Origin: Rhizobium sullae
GTDB taxonomy: Bacteria; Pseudomonadota; Alphaproteobacteria; Rhizobiales; Rhizobiaceae
Reading direction: 5' to 3'
Length of the DNA stretch: 64,000 nucleotides
Assembly (NCBI RefSeq): GCF_900169785.1
Contig: NZ_FWER01000010.1
Span: 1-64,000, forward strand
Shown here one piece after another: positions 57,562-64,000 of this stretch (within the stretch, counting starts at the first letter, position 1; every line of letters starts with the position of its first letter). A program made the translations under genes and the position numbers. The notes below the pieces were generated by a model. It saw only the letters and a list, made by a program, of their open reading frames with translations. It was not told the DNA's origin and ran no database searches.

Positions 57562-57631
57562 ATTCTATTGTCTATTGACCCTCATGATTAAGAATAGGTG
57601 AATAAGGGCCGGTTTCAGCGGTAAGACTGCA

Positions 57632-57883
57632 TTAATTTGCAAAACGAAATATAGAAAAGACGTACTCCTGCCCCGCATGAGCGATCAGGCGATCCCGAGT
57701 GGCGTCGTCGAGATTGTGGATCGTGAGCGACCCTTCGAATTGCCCGAGTTCTTCGTGGAGTATGTTGCGGGCGATGGCCACATCGACGGCGGCCTGGTCG
57801 CCACCGAGGGAGCGGATCGGTTGCAGGTCCTCTTCAGCGGTCTGTCCCATCAATCCCAGCTCCTGTCCCTGTCGCCGCCCCAT
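57632..57883 (-). CDS. doubtful short protein with a FitA-like segment
   Basis: A frame of about 83 residues starts at an ATG with CTGGAG just upstream. Near its end, GSLTIHNLDDATRDRLIAHA resembles the opening ribbon-helix-helix of FitA-type antitoxins, but the protein ends 14 residues later. A normal FitA would continue for about 50 more residues, and no PIN-domain toxin follows. The first 50 residues are not recognised. It may be a decayed or fused antitoxin. A palindrome 13 bases upstream supports a once-regulated gene. The frame is open to 57940. Confidence 0.35.
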   Translation of the reverse strand: MGRRQGQELGLMGQTAEEDLQPIRSLGGDQAAVDVAIARNILHEELGQFEGSLTIHNLDDATRDRLIAHAGQEYVFSIFRFAN

Positions 57884-57895
57884 CTCCAGCGTTAA

Positions 57896-57914
57896 ACTGT
57901 TTCTCAAAAACAGT
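57896..57914 (-). promoter_or_regulatory. palindrome upstream of the FitA-like frame
   Basis: ACTGTTT and AAACAGT are perfect 7-base arms with a 5-base spacer. On the minus strand TATACT overlaps the first arm and could be a -10 element, as in autoregulated antitoxin promoters. Confidence 0.45.
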
Positions 57915-58001
57915 ATAACCGGCGAGGGGATAGGGACCAACGTGGGATGTCGTAGGGACCGTCCGGAGACACTAGAGGCGGACGTCGAGCCAGCCGGGAA
58001 C

Positions 58002-58031
58002 GTTGTAACGTTTTTGCAGAAACGTTACAAC
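58002..58031. repeat. perfect 12-bp inverted repeat in the rsmB-heparinase gap
   Basis: GTTGTAACGTTT and AAACGTTACAAC flank a six-base spacer. No T-run follows on either strand, which argues for a protein-binding site over a terminator. No regulator gene is adjacent. Confidence 0.6.
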
Positions 58032-58213
58032 CGACGCAGGGTAAGGCGTGGGAACAGGACCGTCGTACAGCCTCGGGAAACTGCCGCTGGGTTTCGTTAG
58101 TCACGAGGCTGGCGGCCTGCCGGAATCTCTCCGGAGCCTCTTCATTTACGACCGAGACACGTATTTCCATCTCGGGGAGGGCTGAAGGCAGTCCCGATCT
58201 CGCTTGGATACAA

Positions 58214-59593
58214 TCAAGCAACACGCCGCAACACTGCGGCGTAAAAACCGTCAAGCCCCGAAGCGACCGTTTCGTGCATGCGCAGCATGGCAGGGGTCGT
58301 CCGGAATTCGCCAAGCGGAGTGATCGCCATTTCCAATCCGGGCCATCGAGCAGCATCGATCCGGACGCGCTCGATGGTCGGCGTGTCCACCAAAATGCGG
58401 CTCACAACGTCCTCTCCCTCGACGGGATCCAGCGAGCAATTTGAAAAAACAAGCGTGCCGCCAGGCCTCAGGAGCGTCAGCGCATGGCGAAGCAGCCGTT
58501 CCTGCACGCCGGCGAGCCTTGCAATGTCCTCCGGACCCTTCGTCCAGAGAACATCCGGATGTCGGCGCGTCGTACCCGTCGAGGAGCAGGGCGCATCGAG
58601 CAGGATAGCGTCAAACGGCTCTGCCGGCTCAAACTTCAGAAGGTCTGTCGCAAGCGTTTCCGCATCGAGGGCAAGGCGCTCGAGATTCGCGCGCAGGCGC
58701 TTCAAACGGCTTTCGGATTGATCGATCGCAGTGACGTTACCTCCGGCGAGAATGAGCTGTGCCGTCTTGCCGCCAGGTGCGGCGCAGAGATCGGCGACAC
58801 GTTTGCCGGACAGGTTGCCAAAGAGCTTGGCCGGAATGCTTGCCGCGGCGTCCTGCACCCACCATTCGCCCTGATCGAAACCTTCAAGGGAGGGAATCGC
58901 GCCGTCAAAGGCCGCAAGACGCACGCCGCCTGTCGGCAGGACTTTCCCATTCAGCCTAGCCGCCCAGCCGGCTGCATCGGATTTCACGGTAAGATCAATT
59001 GCAGCCGGCTCGAGCTGGGATTGGGCGATCGCCGCGGCGGCCTCTTTCCCATAGGCCTGTTTAAGCCGTTCGATAAACCATGCCGGCATCGGCGAAATCT
59101 TCGCGACATCTTCGAGTACCTGTTCCTTCTCACGGCTAAGACGTCGTAGGATCGCATTCACCAGCTTTGCAAAGCGGCGATTGCGGGGATCCTGATTTGC
59201 CTGCTCGACGGCAAGATCGACAGCCGAATGATCGGGAACGTCGAGATAGAGGATCTGCGCTGCTCCAACCACAAGCACATGATGAAGTGCACGCGCGCCT
59301 TCCGGCAACGGTGAATCCAGTAAAGAGGCAATCGCCCCATCGATGCGGGGCAGGTAACGCAGCGCGGTGTTCAGGATGGCCCGAACCAGCGCACGGTCTC
59401 CTTCCCCAAGAGCCTTATATGCAGGGTTTCCGTGTTCATGATCCAACGCACCATCTAACGGCAGTTTGCGGTCGATGACGGCAGCGAGAATCTTCGCTGC
59501 GGCCGCACGCGCCTGCAGACCCGGTTTTGCGGCCGGACGCTCTGCAGGTGGCTTCTTCTTATGGAATGGCTTATTTCTGCCGTCTGAATTCAA
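58214..59593 (-). CDS. rsmB: 16S rRNA (cytosine-967-C5) methyltransferase
   Basis: RsmB methylates C967 of 16S rRNA using SAM. The 459-residue protein has an N-terminal NusB-like RNA-binding domain ([37 protein letters not shown]). The Rossmann methyltransferase core follows, with motif [16 protein letters not shown] near residue 265, motif [19 protein letters not shown] and the catalytic cysteine in [13 protein letters not shown] near residue 383. The N-terminus is a basic, disordered extension. Its start overlaps the htpX stop by four bases, so it is coupled to htpX. Confidence 0.94.
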   Translation of the reverse strand: MNSDGRNKPFHKKKPPAERPAAKPGLQARAAAAKILAAVIDRKLPLDGALDHEHGNPAYKALGEGDRALVRAILNTALRYLPRIDGAIASLLDSPLPEGARALHHVLVVGAAQILYLDVPDHSAVDLAVEQANQDPRNRRFAKLVNAILRRLSREKEQVLEDVAKISPMPAWFIERLKQAYGKEAAAAIAQSQLEPAAIDLTVKSDAAGWAARLNGKVLPTGGVRLAAFDGAIPSLEGFDQGEWWVQDAAASIPAKLFGNLSGKRVADLCAAPGGKTAQLILAGGNVTAIDQSESRLKRLRANLERLALDAETLATDLLKFEPAEPFDAILLDAPCSSTGTTRRHPDVLWTKGPEDIARLAGVQERLLRHALTLLRPGGTLVFSNCSLDPVEGEDVVSRILVDTPTIERVRIDAARWPGLEMAITPLGEFRTTPAMLRMHETVASGLDGFYAAVLRRVA

Positions 59594-60552
59594 GACCAGG
59601 GACCTTTTGGCGGTTGAGAACCACCGCGGCCAATACCCGTATTCGGAACCGAGCGCGACTTGCGCGACGGATTAGCAGTACGAACCGTTGCCGTCGAGCC
59701 ATTCATACCGCTCCCTGCCATTTCCTGAAGTGCCGCAATACGGTTTTCCGTATTTGGATGCGTCGAAAACAGATTGTCCATCCGTTCCCCGGAGAGAGGA
59801 TTGATGATGAACATATGCGCCGTCGCGGGATTGCGCTCGGCATCATAATTCGGGATATGCGCGGCACCCCGGGCAATCTTGCCGAGCGCGGACGCAAGCC
59901 AGAGCGGGTCGCCGCAGATTTCGGCGCCTCGCCGGTCAGCGGAATATTCACGCGTCCGGCTGATTGCCATCTGCACCAGCATGGCGGCAAGCGGCGCTAC
60001 AATCATCGCCAGAAGCACGCCCACGAAGCCGAACGGATTACTGTTATTCTCGCGGCTGCCGCCAAAGAAGAAGGCGAAGTTGCCAAGCATGGAGATCGCG
60101 CCAGCGAGCGTCGCCGTGATCGTCATCGTTAGTGTGTCGCGGTTCTGGATATGCGCCAGTTCATGCGCCATCACACCCGCCACCTCTTCCGGCGAGAGCG
60201 CGCTGAGCAGTCCCGTCGAGGCCGCGACGGCAGCATTCTCCGGATTGCGGCCGGTAGCAAAGGCATTCGGCTGCGGACTGTCGTAAAGATAGACCTTCGG
60301 CATGGGCAAGCCGGCATTTCGTGCAAGATCGCGTACGATGCGGAAGAATTCCGGCGCGTTTCGCTCATCGACCTCCTGCGCCCGGTAAGCCGAGAGCACC
60401 ATGCGGTCCGAATTCCAGTAGGAAAAGAAATTCATGCCTGCAGCAATCAGGAAGGCAATCATCATCCCGCCGCGACCGCCGATCAGGAATCCGACAAACA
60501 TGAACAAGGCCGTCATGAAGGCAAGCAACATGGCAGTGCGAACGAGGTTCAT
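59590..60552 (-). CDS. htpX: membrane zinc metalloprotease HtpX
   Basis: HtpX degrades damaged membrane proteins together with FtsH and is often heat-induced. The 320-residue protein has N-terminal spans ([20 protein letters not shown]), the zinc site HELAH at residues 130-134 in [14 protein letters not shown], two further spans, and the third ligand region [13 protein letters not shown] long, basic and glycine-rich C-terminal tail follows. I chose the ATG at 60552 because GGAGA precedes it and the family begins MNLVRTA; an ATG at 60564 is also open. It is first in the pair htpX-rsmB. Confidence 0.94.
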   Translation of the reverse strand: MNLVRTAMLLAFMTALFMFVGFLIGGRGGMMIAFLIAAGMNFFSYWNSDRMVLSAYRAQEVDERNAPEFFRIVRDLARNAGLPMPKVYLYDSPQPNAFATGRNPENAAVAASTGLLSALSPEEVAGVMAHELAHIQNRDTLTMTITATLAGAISMLGNFAFFFGGSRENNSNPFGFVGVLLAMIVAPLAAMLVQMAISRTREYSADRRGAEICGDPLWLASALGKIARGAAHIPNYDAERNPATAHMFIINPLSGERMDNLFSTHPNTENRIAALQEMAGSGMNGSTATVRTANPSRKSRSVPNTGIGRGGSQPPKGPWS

Positions 60553-60660
60553 CGAGGTCTCCATCTCCCGTCTGCGGCAAAAGGGTTTTAATCGAGCCGC
60601 CAGCGCACTATGATTTGGTCATTCGCCAGCCATTTTCAATATTTCCGGCGGGAGACGCAA

Positions 60661-60885
60661 TTGCAGCCAGCGGACAACGATAATATAGACAGCACTGTGG
60701 TAGAAGGGGCAGAACCGCCTCGCAAGGTTCTGTCACCCGCCGCAAAACGCGCGCTTGCCGAAGCCGAGGAACGCCGCAGGAACCAGAAACCTCTGAAGCT
60801 GCCGCCGGAGATCGGCGGACGAGGAGGAGCCGAGCCCGCAAGGTTCGGCGACTATGAAATCAACGGCCGCGCCATCGATTTTTAA
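60661..60885 (+). CDS. DUF1674 protein, succinate dehydrogenase assembly factor 4-like
   Basis: The short protein (about 74 residues) ends with GGAEPARFGDYEINGRAIDF, the diagnostic C-terminal motif of DUF1674/SdhAF4, which helps insert FAD into the flavoprotein subunit of succinate dehydrogenase. The middle, KRALAEAEERRRNQK, is a charged helix. I prefer a TTG start at 60661 with GGAG exactly six bases upstream; an ATG at 60610 would add a non-conserved hydrophobic stretch. It is divergent from htpX. Confidence 0.82.
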   Translation: MQPADNDNIDSTVVEGAEPPRKVLSPAAKRALAEAEERRRNQKPLKLPPEIGGRGGAEPARFGDYEINGRAIDF

Positions 60886-61077
60886 ATAAATATCCTCTTC
60901 CTCAGATCGGAATTTATTCCTTCATCGCAAAAGTACTCGCGATTCTCCTGATGGCGCTATTCACGCTCCCGCCGCAGGGTTGGGTTGGCTTGTGACGAAA
61001 TCGAAGGCCCGTCGCCGCTGCCCGTGAACAGGACGGCAAACGCAAGCCGCGCGCCATCTGTGCCTTCGCGAACTGAA

Positions 61078-61107
61078 AAGCGGCTCCCGGTTTTCCGGGT
61101 GCCGCTT
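61078..61107 (-). terminator. intrinsic terminator after acs
   Basis: AAGCGGC, one mismatch, CCCGG, four-base loop, CCGGG, GCCGCTT form a 12-bp stem. The minus strand continues with TTTTC. It lies five bases past the acs stop. Confidence 0.82.
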
Positions 61108-61112
61108 CGATT

Positions 61113-63068
<1,956 letters not shown>

Positions 63069-63300
63069 GTGACTCCTCCTCAACACGGGCACCGGCGGCT
63101 AACTGCGCAAGGCGATCGCCGGAACGCGATTCATGGCATTCATAGCAGGTCAAAAGCACCCGGCAATTAGACAAAGGTCATTTCATTCCTGATCAATTGC
63201 AATTCTGCGTCACTACAGTTATATAGCGCCATATTTCCCGGATATTATGGTGATATCCACGGACCGCGACACCGTCGTGGACGACAGAAGGACTATATCC

Positions 63301-64000
63301 ATGGCTCAACAACTGCTCATGCCGAAGGCGACCGCCATCTGGCTCGTCGACAATACGGCCCTGTCTTTCGATCAGATCGCCCAGTTCTGCAAGCTGCATC
63401 CGCTCGAGGTGAAAGCAATTGCCGACGGCGAGGCAGCGCAGGGCATCAAGGGCTTGGATCCAATCTCAACGGGACAGCTTTCGCGCGACGAAATCGCCCG
63501 CGCCGAAGCAAACCCGAACCACAAGCTGAAGCTCTCGGAGCCGAAGGTTCGCGTTCCCGAATCCAAGCGCCGCGGCCCGCGTTACACACCTGTTTCCAAG
63601 CGTCAGGACCGCCCGAACGCCATCCTCTGGCTTGTCCGCAATCATCCGGAACTGAAAGACGCCCAGATTTCGCGCCTCGTCGGCACGACCAAATCGACGA
63701 TCGAACAGATCCGCGAACGCACCCATTGGAACTCGGCCAACCTGGCGCCGATGGATCCGGTCACGCTCGGCCTCTGCAGCCAGATCGATCTCGATATGGA
63801 AGTGGAAAAGGCATCCAAGGGTCGACCGCTGCCGACCGCTGCCGAACTCGGCGCCACGCTGCAGCCCGCCCAGGAAACCGAGCGCATGAGCCCGAGTTTC
63901 GAGCGCGAGGAAGAACGCGAAATCGATGCCGATGCCGTCTTCGCCAAGCTCAAGTCGTTGAAGTCTTCCTCCAAGGATGAAGACGAAGACGATCGTTTCT
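63301..64000 (+). CDS. trcR: DUF1013 family, TrcR-like cell cycle transcriptional regulator (3' end cut)
   Basis: The frame runs from an ATG at 63301 to the window edge without a stop, 233 full codons. It opens PKATAIWLVDNTALSFDQIA and has a second similar unit (RPNAILWLVRNHPELKDAQIS followed by LVGTTKSTIEQIRERTHWN), typical of DUF1013, whose Caulobacter member TrcR is an RNA-polymerase-associated cell cycle regulator. The end is highly acidic (KSSSKDEDEDDRF). The last base, T, probably starts the stop codon, since family members are about this length. The name rests on family likeness only. Confidence 0.85.
   Translation, partial: MAQQLLMPKATAIWLVDNTALSFDQIAQFCKLHPLEVKAIADGEAAQGIKGLDPISTGQLSRDEIARAEANPNHKLKLSEPKVRVPESKRRGPRYTPVSKRQDRPNAILWLVRNHPELKDAQISRLVGTTKSTIEQIRERTHWNSANLAPMDPVTLGLCSQIDLDMEVEKASKGRPLPTAAELGATLQPAQETERMSPSFEREEEREIDADAVFAKLKSLKSSSKDEDEDDRF

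Larger units (their letters stand above)
57562..58213. other. 650-base low-coding gap between the heparinase-like gene and rsmB
   Basis: Codon quality is poor here in all frames. It contains one doubtful short gene (57632-57883) and two perfect inverted repeats, listed separately. It looks like a place where an accessory module decayed. Confidence 0.4.

Overview
The window reads as a chromosomal segment of an alphaproteobacterium of the family Rhizobiaceae, most likely Rhizobium sensu lato. The protein set, the rhizobial-type SOS mutagenesis cassette imuA-imuB-dnaE2, a large NAD-dependent glutamate dehydrogenase, a DUF1013/TrcR-type regulator and the GC-rich sequence all point there. Species cannot be fixed by reading alone. 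I saw no tRNA, rRNA, CRISPR array or complete insertion sequence.

Region by region: (1) 1-3.7 kb holds the tail of a SAM methyltransferase, the molybdate importer modABC and a convergent single-domain ModE-like regulator, with a candidate ModE box before modA. (2) 3.9-9.6 kb is housekeeping: rsfS, rlmH, an EnvC-type murein hydrolase activator, a CtpA-type protease, a divergent polysaccharide deacetylase and rppH. (3) 10-13.3 kb is a two-gene block, an exported protein-isoaspartate methyltransferase overlapping a membrane-embedded spermidine-synthase-like protein. (4) 13.4-15.5 kb holds bacterioferritin with its ferredoxin, a decayed antitoxin-like fragment and a MazEF-type toxin-antitoxin pair with a palindromic operator. 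(5) 15.8-21.7 kb is the LexA-type SOS cassette imuA-imuB-dnaE2. (6) 21.9-27.2 kb holds small conserved genes, a CitE-like lyase, leuD, leuB and a PAP2 phosphatase.

(7) 27.4-41.4 kb is an accessory catabolic island, visibly richer in G/C at third codon positions than its flanks. A SorC regulator and an FGGY kinase diverge from a long operon: glycerol-1-phosphate dehydrogenase, HAD phosphatase, a wrecked glpD, a complete sugar-type ABC importer, an SDR with an apparent internal deletion, a class II aldolase/SDR fusion and a GpsA-like dehydrogenase. A perfect 14-bp inverted repeat sits in the divergent promoter. The unusual theme is that enzymes for both stereoisomers of glycerol phosphate sit beside a kinase and an aldolase that would give dihydroxyacetone phosphate. 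This is the best candidate for an undescribed pathway; its substrate is unknown.

(8) 41.6-64 kb returns to core genes: an MHS transporter with a large extra periplasmic domain, asd, a MltB-type lytic transglycosylase, carbonic anhydrase, pyridoxal kinase, NAD-glutamate dehydrogenase, a UMF1-type MFS protein, purH, a heparinase-like protein, rsmB, htpX, an SdhAF4-type assembly factor, acs and a TrcR-like gene cut by the window end, probably only within its stop codon.

Functions are from family motifs read by eye. Operators, promoters and terminators are from sequence symmetry and are untested.
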